From assembly GCF_005049235.1 (NCBI RefSeq), contig NZ_SUMD01000016.1, forward strand, positions 1-64,000: a DNA stretch of 64,000 nucleotides. The letters run 5' to 3'. Shown here in pieces: positions 8,337-16,690 of this stretch. Numbering within the stretch: the stretch's first letter is position 1; every line of letters begins with the position of its first letter. The notes below the pieces were generated by a model. It ran no database searches and was not told the origin of the DNA. It was given only the letters and a program-made list of their open reading frames with translations. The position numbers and the translations under genes were made by a program. The stretch is from Rhodococcus oryzae (lineage in GTDB: Bacteria; Actinomycetota; Actinomycetes; Mycobacteriales; Mycobacteriaceae).

Positions 8337-8348
8337 GTTGTGCACAAC
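8337..8348. promoter_or_regulatory. Likely OhrR operator
   Basis: GTTGTGCACAAC is a perfect 12-bp palindrome upstream of ohrR, with another GTGCAC at about 8325-8330 beside the -10. MarR-family proteins bind palindromes of this size and position, so autoregulation is likely. Confidence 0.55.
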
Positions 8349-8455
8349 CAAGTGTGACGCGGCTCAAACGGCGCTCGGTATATCGGTGGCCGCTCCGTGA
8401 TGGCTCGGGTATCGTTCCCGTCCGCAGTAGTCGTCCGACCGAGGAGGTGAGACCG

Positions 8456-8509
8456 GTGTCCGTTTTGGCAACCCGGGTGCTCTCACCGTGTGCGGTCCGA
8501 CCGGCGTAG
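8456..8509 (+). CDS. Upstream ORF / leader peptide (17 codons) before the HemK-like gene
   Basis: GTG 8456 follows a very strong ribosome binding site, GAGGAGGTGA (8441-8450), and encodes VSVLATRVLSPCAVRPA before TAG at 8507. The main gene starts 44 nt later with a weaker site. The strong signal on such a short frame suggests that it is translated and regulates the downstream methyltransferase, for instance by attenuation. The peptide contains one Cys and two Pro codons near its end. I cannot name the signal. Confidence 0.5.
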   Translation: MSVLATRVLSPCAVRPA

Positions 8510-8553
8510 GTGATCGCGAGAGCGCCCATCGGAATTTCCCGAAAGGCGTTCCC

Positions 8554-9342
8554 ATGTCTGCTATCTCATCGCTGTGCCCGCAAACCCCGCTCGTCGCCCG
8601 GCTGCGCGCCGCCGGCTGTGTCTTCGCGGAGGACGAGGCGCGCCTGCTCGCCGCCGCCGCCGCGACCCCCGACCACCTCGAGGCCATGGTGGACCGACGT
8701 GTCGCCGGCCTGCCCCTCGAGCAGATCCTCGGCTGGGCCGAGTTCTGCGGGCTGCGCATCGCCGTGGACCCCGGGGTCTTCGTGCCCCGCCGTCGCACCG
8801 AGTTCCTCGCCCGTCAGGCGGCGGCCGTCGCCCATCGCAGGGCGGTCGTCCTCGATCTCTGTTGCGGGTCCGGTGCGGTGGGCGTCGCGCTGACCGCGGC
8901 CGGGGGCGACATCGAACTGCACGCGGTCGACGTCGATCCGGCCGCCGTCCGCTGCGCGCGCCGCAATGCCGCCGGCGCCCGGGTGTACGAGGGCGATCTC
9001 TACGATCCGCTGCCCCGGTCCCTGCGGGGTCGGGTCGACGTCCTGGTGGCCAACGCGCCCTACGTGCCCACCGGCTCGATCGGGATGCTGCCGACGGAGG
9101 CCCGCGTCCACGAGCCGATGGTGGCGCTCGACGGTGGGACCGACGGCGTCGACATCCAGCGCAGGGTCGCCGCAGGCGCCACCCGCTGGCTGGCGCCTGG
9201 CGGACACCTGTTGATCGAGACGAGCGAACGGCAGGCGCCGCTCACGGTCGACGCCTTCGCCCGCGGCGGACTGACTCCCCGGGTTGCCCGCTCGGAGGAG
9301 TCCGGCGCCACCGTCGTGATCGGAACCAGGCGCCCCGACTGA
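8554..9342 (+). CDS. HemK/PrmC-like protein N5-glutamine methyltransferase paralogue
   Basis: A 262-aa SAM-dependent methyltransferase. It has a PrmC-like N-terminal helical region with GLPLEQILGWAEFCGL, then FVPRRRTE where PrmC has VPRPETE, then SAM motif I DLCCGSGAVG (residues 101-110). The catalytic NPPY motif of glutamine methyltransferases is NAPY at 167-170. The fold is certain, but the altered active-site motif and short length separate it from housekeeping PrmC. Its substrate may be a different protein. ATG 8554 has GAAAGG upstream. A translated upstream ORF probably controls it. Confidence 0.8.
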   Translation: MSAISSLCPQTPLVARLRAAGCVFAEDEARLLAAAAATPDHLEAMVDRRVAGLPLEQILGWAEFCGLRIAVDPGVFVPRRRTEFLARQAAAVAHRRAVVLDLCCGSGAVGVALTAAGGDIELHAVDVDPAAVRCARRNAAGARVYEGDLYDPLPRSLRGRVDVLVANAPYVPTGSIGMLPTEARVHEPMVALDGGTDGVDIQRRVAAGATRWLAPGGHLLIETSERQAPLTVDAFARGGLTPRVARSEESGATVVIGTRRPD

Positions 9343-9476
9343 GGGCACGGTGCCGGGTACCGTCAATCCTGCGGTGCGTGCGTGTCGACGTAGCCACCCG
9401 CCTTGCCTTGGACCGAGTGGACCAGACCCGCGCGCGACTGCGCATGTGGGTGTCCGACGAGGTGGGAGGAATGAGC

Positions 9477-10220
9477 ATGAAGATCGTTGTGATCGGCGGC
9501 ACCGGGCTGATCGGCTCGAAGCTCGTCGCTCGATTGAGTGAGGCTGGCCACCAGGCGGTTCCGGCGGCACCCAGTACGGGCGTGAACACTCTCACCGGCG
9601 AGGGGGTCCACGAGGTGCTGCAGGATGCGAACGTGGTGGTCGATGTCTCCAATTCGCCGTCGTTCGCCGACGACGACGTCATGAACTTCTTCCGGACCTC
9701 CACCGCGAACCTGCTCGAGGCCGCCGCCGCGGCCGGCGTCGGACACTATGTCGCCTTGTCGGTGGTCGGTACGGATCGGTTACCGGAGTCCGGGTACCTG
9801 CGGGCGAAGGCGGCGCAGGAGGAATTGATCACAGGGTCGGGCCTGCCCTACTCGCTGGTGCACGCGACGCAGTTCTTCGAATTTGCTGGTGGCATAGCCG
9901 ATTCCGCGAACGTCGACGGCGAGGTGCGGCTCCCGGACGCCGGTGTGCAGCCTATTGCCGCGGACGAGGTGGCACCGGCCGTTGGCCGAGCTGCGGTGGG
10001 CGCCCCGCTGAACGGCACCGTCGAGGTCGCGGGTCCGGAAGTGTTCGGCATGGACCAGTGGATCCGCACGGTGCTGGCCGCGCGTTCCGATCCGCGCACT
10101 GTGGTCACCGATCCCCTGGCGCGGTATTTCGGGGCGGTGCTGGGGCCCGAGAGCCTGTTGCCCGGCAGTGGCGCACAGCTGGCGCAGACATCACTGTCGG
10201 AGTGGCTGGCCCGCCAGTGA
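9477..10220 (+). CDS. NmrA/SDR-like NAD(P)-binding protein
   Basis: A 247-aa atypical short-chain dehydrogenase. It begins MKIVVIGGTGLIGSKLV with the GGTGxxG cofactor motif. It lacks the YxxxK catalytic pair in its usual place, although YLRAKAAQEELI may occupy it, and resembles NmrA-like reductases or redox sensors. GGAGGA (9465-9470) lies 6 nt before ATG 9477, which is better than ATG 9471 where spacing would be zero. It follows the methyltransferase gene by about 130 bp. Function unknown. Confidence 0.8.
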   Translation: MKIVVIGGTGLIGSKLVARLSEAGHQAVPAAPSTGVNTLTGEGVHEVLQDANVVVDVSNSPSFADDDVMNFFRTSTANLLEAAAAAGVGHYVALSVVGTDRLPESGYLRAKAAQEELITGSGLPYSLVHATQFFEFAGGIADSANVDGEVRLPDAGVQPIAADEVAPAVGRAAVGAPLNGTVEVAGPEVFGMDQWIRTVLAARSDPRTVVTDPLARYFGAVLGPESLLPGSGAQLAQTSLSEWLARQ

Positions 10221-10260
10221 TCTGATCGCGGAGCACTGCTCACCGCAACGACGCCTCGGC

Positions 10261-11439
10261 TTACCGGGTGCTGGGACCTCCGGCGCACAGTGCGTGGTCG
10301 ATCAGGGCGCTGGCCGCGTTCTCCTGCTCCTGAATGTGTTCCAGGGTGTCGCCGCGTGCCTCGGACATGGAGACCACGGCGCTGTGTGTGCCGTCGTCGG
10401 TGACGCCGTTGAGGGTGATGAAGCCGCCGTCCCCGCCCTCGTGGCTCCAGTAGGTTCCCCCGCAGCTCAGGGGGCGTTCGACCAGACCGAGGCCGTATCG
10501 GCCGTCAGGCCACATCTGTTGGACCTCGGCGCTCACGGGGACGGTCTGCTTCATCTTGTCCAGTTGCTGCGTCGGTATCAGGCGGCCCGCGAGCAGCGCG
10601 CGGAAGAATTCGTTCTCGTCGTTCGTGGTCGTGACCCACGACAGGTTCTCGTACACCGGTATCTGATCGGTGACGTCCACCACGGAACCGGGGCCGAAGA
10701 ACTCGTAGGCCTGCGCGTGCGGCTGGGGCAGGGCGGGGAAGGTGCCCATCCGCCGGGTCTGATCGAGGCCGAGCGGGCGCAGGATGCGGTCCTCGATCTC
10801 CTGGTGGACGGGTTGACCGGTGGCCTTTTCGATGATCATGTCGAGCAGGACGTAGCCGGTGTTGGAGTACCCCCAGCCCTCGCCTGCCAGGAAGGCAGGC
10901 GCGTGGGCCATCGCGCGGGCGACCAGCTGCTCGGGTTCGTAGACGTCGTGGCGCTGCTGGTAGTACTCCTCCGGCGTGGTGTATCCGGGCAGGTCGTCGC
11001 GGATGCCGCTGGTGTGCTGGAGCAGTTGGCGGATGGTGATCCGGCTGCCGTCGTTGCCGTTGCCCTGCACTACTCCTGGCAGCCAGTGGTCGACGGTGTC
11101 GTCCAGGGATACCCCGCCCTCGGCCTCCAGTTGGAGGACCACCGTGGCGACCAGGGTCTTGGACGTGCTGGCCATGCGAAAGTAGCCCTCGGAACGAACA
11201 GGGCGGCCGGTGTTCCGGTCGGCGGTGCCGCTGGTGGCGACCGACTGCCGACCGTCAGGCTCGATCGCTCGGGCCTGCACCCCGCTGACACCGAGGGCGT
11301 GGATCGCCTCGGTGTCCTGGCGCAACTGCTCCACAGACGAGTCACCGGCGGAATGGACGACGGCGGCCGCCACCCCGGCGACGAGAATCGTCGCGACACC
11401 GAGTGCCACCGCGAGGTGCATTCGCTTGGTCGAAGTCAT
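10261..11439 (-). CDS. Exported serine hydrolase (class C beta-lactamase / DD-peptidase family)
   Basis: A 392-aa protein with an N-terminal hydrophobic segment (residues 8-28) serving as signal or anchor. Active-site motifs are complete: SxxK as S91-T-S-K94, YxN as Y191-S-N193, and a HEGGDGG motif near 340 in place of KTG. This is the penicillin-binding-protein-like family that includes DD-carboxypeptidases and esterases. ATG 11439 is 7 nt after TAGCGT (leaderless); the longer frame to 11544 is not supported. It acts outside the membrane on peptidoglycan or esters; which one is not clear. Confidence 0.87.
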   Translation of the reverse strand: MTSTKRMHLAVALGVATILVAGVAAAVVHSAGDSSVEQLRQDTEAIHALGVSGVQARAIEPDGRQSVATSGTADRNTGRPVRSEGYFRMASTSKTLVATVVLQLEAEGGVSLDDTVDHWLPGVVQGNGNDGSRITIRQLLQHTSGIRDDLPGYTTPEEYYQQRHDVYEPEQLVARAMAHAPAFLAGEGWGYSNTGYVLLDMIIEKATGQPVHQEIEDRILRPLGLDQTRRMGTFPALPQPHAQAYEFFGPGSVVDVTDQIPVYENLSWVTTTNDENEFFRALLAGRLIPTQQLDKMKQTVPVSAEVQQMWPDGRYGLGLVERPLSCGGTYWSHEGGDGGFITLNGVTDDGTHSAVVSMSEARGDTLEHIQEQENAASALIDHALCAGGPSTR

Positions 11440-11744
11440 GAACTGAACGCTAGTTTCGCCAGCACCGGGGCACATCCGGGCGCACCCCTGAGACCGAAAT
11501 GGGGGAAGACCCCTAGCGTGGGCTGTCGCCAACGGTGTTGTCATTCATCTGTCGTCGGCAATTGTTCAGGCTTCGCCATCGCGCCGGCGGGTTCGCCGAC
11601 CTGCGAGTGAAACCAACACCCCGGCAAGTGGAATCGCGGGTGGCCTGGAGGTCGTGCAGATTTCCGCGGGGCCGGCGTTGGTCCGGCACGACAACGACAC
11701 AACAACCGCAGGCTTGCCAGCCGGCAGTTGATAGCGTGATCGCC

Positions 11745-12323
11745 GTGACAGATCTGGAAGACCTGGTCCTGACCCCCGGCGAGCGGGCCAAGGGGGTCCG
11801 GGTCGACGGTGTGATGTTCAGGATGGACTGGACTGGTGAGGACTATCCAGGCCATCTCGCGGCGTTCGTGGCTGGTCGGGTACGGGCCTTCGGGGCGGAG
11901 CCGACGGACGTCGACACCAACGTCGTCTACCGCGCGGCCGAGGTCGACCCGTCTCTGCGCCGCGGCGATTTCCCGGTCCGCCAGCTCGATCATCTGTCCT
12001 GTGTGCTGGCAAATCTCGGCTGCACGCTCGCGGTTCGGGACAGCGGCACCGACACCTACGAGGTGCTGGTCGCGCTGACCGGTGAGCGTGAGCTGACAGA
12101 GTTGACAGAGCTGACAGAGCTGACGCACGAGGGCCTCCCGGTGCGGGCCTGGGGCTCGGAACCCGACGAGACCCTGGTCAGCCTGAACTGCCCGAACTGC
12201 TCGGAGATGCTGGTCTGGGAGCTGCCGGCGACCGAGATCCTGGCCGACGAGCGCTGCGATTGTGGAGCCGCGTTGTTCGACGATGGTGGCCGCCCAATGC
12301 CCAGCGTCACTCTCCACGACTGA
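11745..12323 (+). CDS. Hypothetical protein with C-terminal zinc-ribbon-like cysteines and an ELT repeat
   Basis: A 192-aa cytoplasmic protein. GTG 11745 is 7 nt after TAGCGT, so I take it as a leaderless start; GTG 11736 is the alternative. The C-terminal region holds CPNC and CDCG, spaced about 25 residues apart, a likely zinc ribbon. In the middle, four 9-bp direct repeats at 12090-12125 encode four ELT tripeptides, a length-variable tract. No family is recognised. It is divergent from the serine hydrolase and convergent with the next hypothetical gene. Confidence 0.6.
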   Translation: MTDLEDLVLTPGERAKGVRVDGVMFRMDWTGEDYPGHLAAFVAGRVRAFGAEPTDVDTNVVYRAAEVDPSLRRGDFPVRQLDHLSCVLANLGCTLAVRDSGTDTYEVLVALTGERELTELTELTELTHEGLPVRAWGSEPDETLVSLNCPNCSEMLVWELPATEILADERCDCGAALFDDGGRPMPSVTLHD

Positions 12324-12386
12324 GCCGCGACGTCCTGCAACCGGGCGCGAGCTCGGTCCGGCGATGAAATTCGGGGTATGTCCCGC

Positions 12387-12836
12387 CTATGCCATGCCGC
12401 GCAGGTGGCCAGAGGGGCTGTGGTCGATCTTCCAGTCCGTGTACACGCCGAGCGTCCCGTCTCGCAGACACCGAAGCCCGATGCTCACCCAGCGCACGTC
12501 GTCGCTCCCGTCGTCGACCGGGGCGAAGCCGACGGCGATGGCGAACTCATCCCCGCCGCAAGGGCATTCGCACTGGGCCGGTTCGGACTCGGGCCAGTGG
12601 TCCACGCTGTCGGCGATCAGGACGGCGTCGTCGCAGGCCACGCACAGCCGTTCGGCGCAACCCGCCTCGTCGTCCACGCCTATCGCGAAGGTTCGTCCGC
12701 CGCATCTCGCGCACACCGACTCGGTGACGGTGTCGACGTCGTAGCCACCGGCGCGGTAGTCCTTCACATACGCGGCGAGGGTGGCGAAATCCTCGCTCTG
12801 CCCTGGAGTTGGGTTCAGAGTTCTGCCGTCCAGCAT
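12387..12836 (-). CDS. Hypothetical cysteine-rich protein
   Basis: A 149-aa protein with three cysteine clusters (CARCGG, CVAC, CECPCGG) that could bind zinc, and an otherwise acidic sequence ending in a DWKIDHSPSGHLRG tail. The ATG at 12836 overlaps the end of the upstream DUF4262 gene by 22 bp and has no clear ribosome binding site, so translation is probably coupled to that gene. I do not recognise the family. The converging gene also carries a CxxC zinc-ribbon, but no sequence similarity is obvious. Confidence 0.55.
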   Translation of the reverse strand: MLDGRTLNPTPGQSEDFATLAAYVKDYRAGGYDVDTVTESVCARCGGRTFAIGVDDEAGCAERLCVACDDAVLIADSVDHWPESEPAQCECPCGGDEFAIAVGFAPVDDGSDDVRWVSIGLRCLRDGTLGVYTDWKIDHSPSGHLRGMA

Positions 12837-13363
12837 CCGGCAGGGTGCTCGCTCGGCGGCAGCCATAACTGTGGCTGCGACCCTCGATGCCTCTCCTCGG
12901 CCTGGGCTTCCCAGTGGAAGCGGTCCTGCACGTCGGGCCACGCGACTTGCAGCACAGGAAAAGACGCCTTCCGGTGGAAATCTATGGCCCGCCCGAAGAA
13001 GGTCCGGTACCAGCGGGGATCGACCTGCCTGAGCGCGACTTGGCGGTCGCCGATGACGTCAGGATGCTTCTGGCCGTCGGCCAGTACGGTGCCTGCGGCG
13101 GCCATCTCCCCGAGCGCATTGAGGATGCTGTGCATGGCGTGGACATCGATCCCGAACATTGCGAGTTCCGGTGCACCGTGGGTGTGCGAGAGGCCGATCG
13201 TGTAGGCGAAACCAGGACCGATCTCGTCCTCGGGAACCATGACGACGTGCCATCCGTGCTGCCGCACATTGTCGATGATCGTCAGCTCAGCCCGGTCTGC
13301 TTCGTCTCGGTCGCCGTAGTCATGACACAGGATGCAGCGGCACTGGGACGGATCGTCGATCAT
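12815..13363 (-). CDS. DUF4262 domain-containing protein
   Basis: A 182-aa protein. CRCILCHDY near the N-terminus, then HGWHVVMVPEDE and PGFAYTIGLSHTHGAPELAMFGI, are typical of DUF4262, a family of unknown function common in actinobacteria. ATG 13363 follows TAACCT by 6 nt, a leaderless start. It overlaps the downstream cysteine-rich gene and probably forms a two-gene unit with it. A copy of the dispersed repeat lies in the divergent intergenic region upstream. Confidence 0.75.
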   Translation of the reverse strand: MIDDPSQCRCILCHDYGDRDEADRAELTIIDNVRQHGWHVVMVPEDEIGPGFAYTIGLSHTHGAPELAMFGIDVHAMHSILNALGEMAAAGTVLADGQKHPDVIGDRQVALRQVDPRWYRTFFGRAIDFHRKASFPVLQVAWPDVQDRFHWEAQAEERHRGSQPQLWLPPSEHPAGCWTAEL

Positions 13364-13439
13364 GGGCGGAGGTTACGTGGTGAGCGCCTGAGTTGCGCTC
13401 CCCGGGGCTTGTGAGCGGGCTCCAGTGGCCGCGAGGAGC

Positions 13440-13612
13440 TTGGGTGACCAACTGCCAACTTCGGTGCCCGTTCACAGCGGCCACCGTTGTCGTCGTCGGA
13501 TGCGAATCACCAAGGTTGTTGGCAATTCCCGAGGACCTGACCTGCGGTGTGCCGACAAACGTGACCCCTTCGGTCGCGATCGTGGTCAAGATCGTCGACC
13601 TCGCTGGACGCG
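13440..13612 (+). repeat. Dispersed repeat, copy A
   Basis: It begins in the direct-repeat motif (TTGGGTGACCAAC, then TGCCAACTTCGGTG), continues with GTTCACAGCGG, and ends with the conserved body ACCTGCGGTGTG ... GGTCGCGATCGTGGTCAAGAT. An internal GTTGGCAATTCCCG suggests rearrangement relative to copies C and D. It fills most of the 463-bp gap between the DUF4262 gene and the secreted-protein gene. No convincing gene is seen in the rest of that gap. Confidence 0.7.
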
Positions 13613-13826
13613 GGGTCGACTCCGGGGAAGCAGCGGGGCAACCCGGAACATGGCCGAGCTCCGTAACGCGCGGAGGGAGGAAACAGACACATCGGTAGGT
13701 TTCAGTCAATCCGGCATGTGGGCCTCGCTGATCAGGCGACTGTTCGCGGTGACCGCACTGGCTGTTGGCGCTGAATGACGATCAGTTTCAGTCGTGCTGC
13801 TCAGCACGGAACGGGGGAGGAACAGC

Positions 13827-14309
13827 ATGAGGAAACTCATCAGGGGTCGCAGCGCGATCGTCGTGGCCGTACTGGCCACAACGATGATGCTCGGCGTCGG
13901 AACGGCAGGCGCGGCACCGGTGCCGGCGCGGGCCCTGGACACGTGGGCGGTGTCGGACGACATCGGTCGGTGCGGCATCGTCCGTATCCCGATGACCGTG
14001 GGACTGGCCAGTGGATGGCCCGGCGGCGAGGCCTACATCCTGCTGTCCCCGGAGTTCTACCTCCCGGACCTGACCCATCGGCTGACCCAGTGCATGATCG
14101 CGGTGACGGTGCACTGGGAGAACCTCGACACCGGCGGCACTGGCAGTCGCACCGTGTATCCGATGGACAGCAGGGAGAACCCGGCTGCCTACCAGACCTC
14201 CGGGAACGCCGCATATGTCGCGTCGGGGCTCGGACGTGTCCGGTTCTGGCTCAGCACCGCGACCCCGCACGTGTCGGCGCCGCCGATCGAGACCGTCATA
14301 TCGCTCTGA
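13827..14309 (+). CDS. Secreted hypothetical protein
   Basis: A 160-aa protein with a Sec signal peptide (residues 1 to about 30, AGAAP cleavage region) and a beta-rich mature part with two cysteines (GRCGIVRIP and TQCMIAVTV) that could form a disulfide. GGGGGAGG lies 6 nt before ATG 13827, a strong ribosome binding site. No family is recognised. It stands alone downstream of repeat copy A and converges with kshA. Confidence 0.68.
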   Translation: MRKLIRGRSAIVVAVLATTMMLGVGTAGAAPVPARALDTWAVSDDIGRCGIVRIPMTVGLASGWPGGEAYILLSPEFYLPDLTHRLTQCMIAVTVHWENLDTGGTGSRTVYPMDSRENPAAYQTSGNAAYVASGLGRVRFWLSTATPHVSAPPIETVISL

Positions 14310-14424
14310 TTCGACCCCGCGCTATCGAGCAGGCGACGTGACGTGGTCATCGCAGCCTCGGGCGTGGTGGTGGATGTCGGCGTGCCGGCTTCGGTGGCAG
14401 ACCGGGTGAGGAGTCGCCTGCGCC

Positions 14425-15549
14425 CTATCTTGCGTTCTGGGCGGCCAGGTTTCGCGCCACCTCGGCCTGCCACACGTCGTTCGCGCGCGCGGTATCGATC
14501 TCGTATTCGTAGCGCGCGGTCATCTCCGGGGACACGTCGCCGACGTCGACATAGAACTGCCGGTACCACCGCCGCAGCTGGTAGACCGGACCGTCCTCCT
14601 CGGTGAGCAGGGGGTTCTCGATCCTCGTCTTCGACCGCCACACCTCGATGTCCTCGAGGAAGCCCCGGCTGAAGTTCTGTGAGAACGCCCGCGCCATCCG
14701 GTCGTTCTGCTCGTCGGTGAGCCCCGGCAGCTTCTGCACCGCAATTCCCCATTGCAGCATGAAGGACTCGGACGAGATCGGATAGTGCGAATTGATCAGC
14801 GCGACCTCGATCACCGAGTCCGGCGCGACGTGATTGTGGATGAGATTCACCATGTAGGCGGGGCCGAAATAGGTTGCCTCCGAACGAAGATGCGCGTCCT
14901 CCGAGAAGTGTTTGCCTGCGCCGAACACATCCGGGCGGGCCTTCGAATGCATGAACTGCGATGCGCAGTGCCCGTCGAGCACGTTCTTGAAGTAGGTCGG
15001 ATAGGCATGGTGGATGTAGAAGAAGTGCGCCATGTCGACGGTGTTGTCGATGATCTCCCGGCAGTGCGAGCCCTCGATCCGTTCCGAGTTCCACACCCAA
15101 TCAGTCCATGCCCCCGAACCGATGCCGTCGATCGCCGGGGGCAGCAGATCCGTTGATGCATCGGACCCTTCGGGGTCGTGCCAGATCAGCAGCTGACCGT
15201 TGCGCTCCGCCGTAGGCCACCTGCGGGTTCTGGCCAGCCGGGGCACCCGGCGTGCATAGGGAACCCCCGTGCAACGACCGGTGGGCCCATCCCAGCGCCA
15301 GTCGTGGAACGGACAGGCGATCGCACCGTCTTTGATCGTCCCGCCCGACAGGTCGGCCCCCATGTGTCGGCAGTACGCGTCGAGCGCCCGAAGCTCGCCG
15401 CCGGTTTCGGCGAAGACCACGATCCGGGTCCCGAATGCATCGAGGCCGTGCGGCCGGCCGTCACGAAACGTGTCGGCGAGCCCCACGCAGTGCCAGCCGC
15501 GCGCGTAGCGGTCGATCGGCCGGCCGGTGTCTATGTCCCTATAATCCAT
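14425..15549 (-). CDS. kshA: Rieske oxygenase, KshA-type (3-ketosteroid 9-alpha-hydroxylase oxygenase component)
   Basis: A 374-aa non-haem iron oxygenase. The Rieske cluster ligands are C60-x-H62 and C79-x2-H82 in CRHMGADL and CPFHDWRW. The mononuclear iron site is in DNTVDMAHFFYIHH. The opening ARGWHCVGLADTFRDGRPHG and the YPTYFKNVLDG segment are close to KshA, which hydroxylates ring B of ketosteroids with reductase KshB. No kshB or steroid genes are nearby, so it may be a paralogue with another substrate. ATG 15549 lies 6 nt after TAAATC, which is inside a 28-bp palindrome shared with the divergent TetR gene. Confidence 0.82.
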   Translation of the reverse strand: MDYRDIDTGRPIDRYARGWHCVGLADTFRDGRPHGLDAFGTRIVVFAETGGELRALDAYCRHMGADLSGGTIKDGAIACPFHDWRWDGPTGRCTGVPYARRVPRLARTRRWPTAERNGQLLIWHDPEGSDASTDLLPPAIDGIGSGAWTDWVWNSERIEGSHCREIIDNTVDMAHFFYIHHAYPTYFKNVLDGHCASQFMHSKARPDVFGAGKHFSEDAHLRSEATYFGPAYMVNLIHNHVAPDSVIEVALINSHYPISSESFMLQWGIAVQKLPGLTDEQNDRMARAFSQNFSRGFLEDIEVWRSKTRIENPLLTEEDGPVYQLRRWYRQFYVDVGDVSPEMTARYEYEIDTARANDVWQAEVARNLAAQNAR

Positions 15550-15553
15550 ACCC

Positions 15554-15581
15554 CGGATTTAAGCGCGCGCGCTTAAATCCG
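15554..15581. promoter_or_regulatory. 28-bp perfect palindrome, TetR operator between kshA and tetR
   Basis: Positions 15554-15581 form an uninterrupted palindrome with arms CGGATTTAAGCGCG. It overlaps the kshA -10 hexamer and lies upstream of the divergent TetR gene's -10 (TATGTT). A perfect site of this length between a TetR regulator and an enzyme gene strongly suggests that the regulator binds here and controls both. Confidence 0.8.
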
Positions 15582-15602
15582 TCAAGGGTATGTTCTCCAT
15601 CC

Positions 15603-16175
15603 ATGACCGTCGACGCATTGCTGATCGCTGGCGAACGACTGTTCGCCGATCGCGGCGCCGATGTCCCCCTGCGCGAGATCGCGATCGCCGCGGGCCAGCG
15701 AAACAACTCCGCGGTGCAGTACCACTTCGGCGATCGCCGAGGCCTGATCGCGGCGATCGTGCGACGGCGGTTGGAGTCGGTGGAGGCCTCCGGCGCCCGG
15801 CTGCTGGTCGGTGTCGACCGCGGTGACACGCACGCGCTCGTAGAAGTGCTGGTGGCTTCCCTCGTCGATGCATCGGTCGAGCAGGGCAGTACTCACTACT
15901 TCCGGTTCCTAGAGGTCATGCGCACCCAGGTGAAGGGGTGGCCGGCCGGTGAGGACACCACCTGGTCGATGATCACGAACACGCTGGCCGAACTCCTCCC
16001 TGAGGGCACGCGGCGGGAGCGGATCAGCCGCATCTCATCGATGGCGACCACGCTGTTCGCGCTCCTGGCCGACTTCGAGCGTGCACACCAGGGCGACGAC
16101 CGATTCGGACCTACGCAGCCGCAGATCGTGGAGATGCTCGTCGGGCTCCTACGCGCACCGATGAACCGACGATGA
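15603..16175 (+). CDS. TetR-family regulator divergent from kshA
   Basis: A 190-aa repressor. The N-terminal HTH spans residues 1-55: ERLFADRGADVPLREIAIAAGQRNNSAVQYHFGDRRGL has the TetR helix-turn-helix with the YHF motif. The C-terminal domain is a helical ligand-binding region. ATG 15603 is 8 nt after TATGTT. It probably binds the perfect palindrome at 15554-15581 and responds to a substrate or product of the KshA-like oxygenase. It differs from KstR in sequence, and no KstR-type site was noticed here. Confidence 0.85.
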   Translation: MTVDALLIAGERLFADRGADVPLREIAIAAGQRNNSAVQYHFGDRRGLIAAIVRRRLESVEASGARLLVGVDRGDTHALVEVLVASLVDASVEQGSTHYFRFLEVMRTQVKGWPAGEDTTWSMITNTLAELLPEGTRRERISRISSMATTLFALLADFERAHQGDDRFGPTQPQIVEMLVGLLRAPMNRR

Positions 16176-16690
16176 CGGCACCGCTGCTCTCGCGACAGGA
16201 ATCGTCATAGACCTGTCACAGATTCGTCTGCGGATGAGTCGATGATGATGGCAGGACTGTGGAAGGGCGCCACACGAGCTGATCAAGGTAGACGCCCTGG
16301 TGGGATGTCTGTCGAAGGCTGAGTGTCCGGACGGTTCTTTGAAGCCGTAGGTCCAGCCGGCCGTGTCCAACGCGAACGAGATCCATCCGGGTACGTGGAG
16401 TCCGAAGCGGCAGCGATGCCCGTTTGCCTTCGACGGAACCGTTGGCGGCGAGCAGAATTCGCCCGGGACGACGGTTCCGTGATGAACGAATAGTGAACGT
16501 GCGTATGAGAATTCGAGTGCAGGTCTGTCGAGATGGTTTAGTCACTGACCGGCGTGCGCTCGCTGATTCGAGCGCAGCCTCATTCGAGCGAACCGTCGCC
16601 GGCCCTGCTGCCGCCCGAGATCGCCGAAGTCCATGGGTTCGGCGCCGGCTAGCGTGCTGCCGGGTATGCCGTAACCGCCCGACCCGAGGC
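16176..16690. other. 515-bp gap without recognisable gene
   Basis: This stretch lies between the ends of two convergent TetR genes. The open frames crossing it are Arg/Pro/Ser-rich with no ribosome binding site or recognisable domain, and base composition is somewhat less GC-rich than the neighbours. I see no repeat copy, tRNA or strong hairpin. It may be decayed coding sequence. Confidence 0.4.

Noticed and set aside
13320-13709. Minus-strand ORF through repeat copy A (contains NGHRSWQLVTQ)
   Set aside because: The peptide arises from reading the repeat. Similar phrases recur opposite copy D, showing that the DNA repeat and not a protein is conserved.
15554-15581. KstR operator of the steroid regulon
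   Set aside because: The palindrome lacks the known KstR form (TnnAACnnGTTnnA) and adjoins a different TetR gene.
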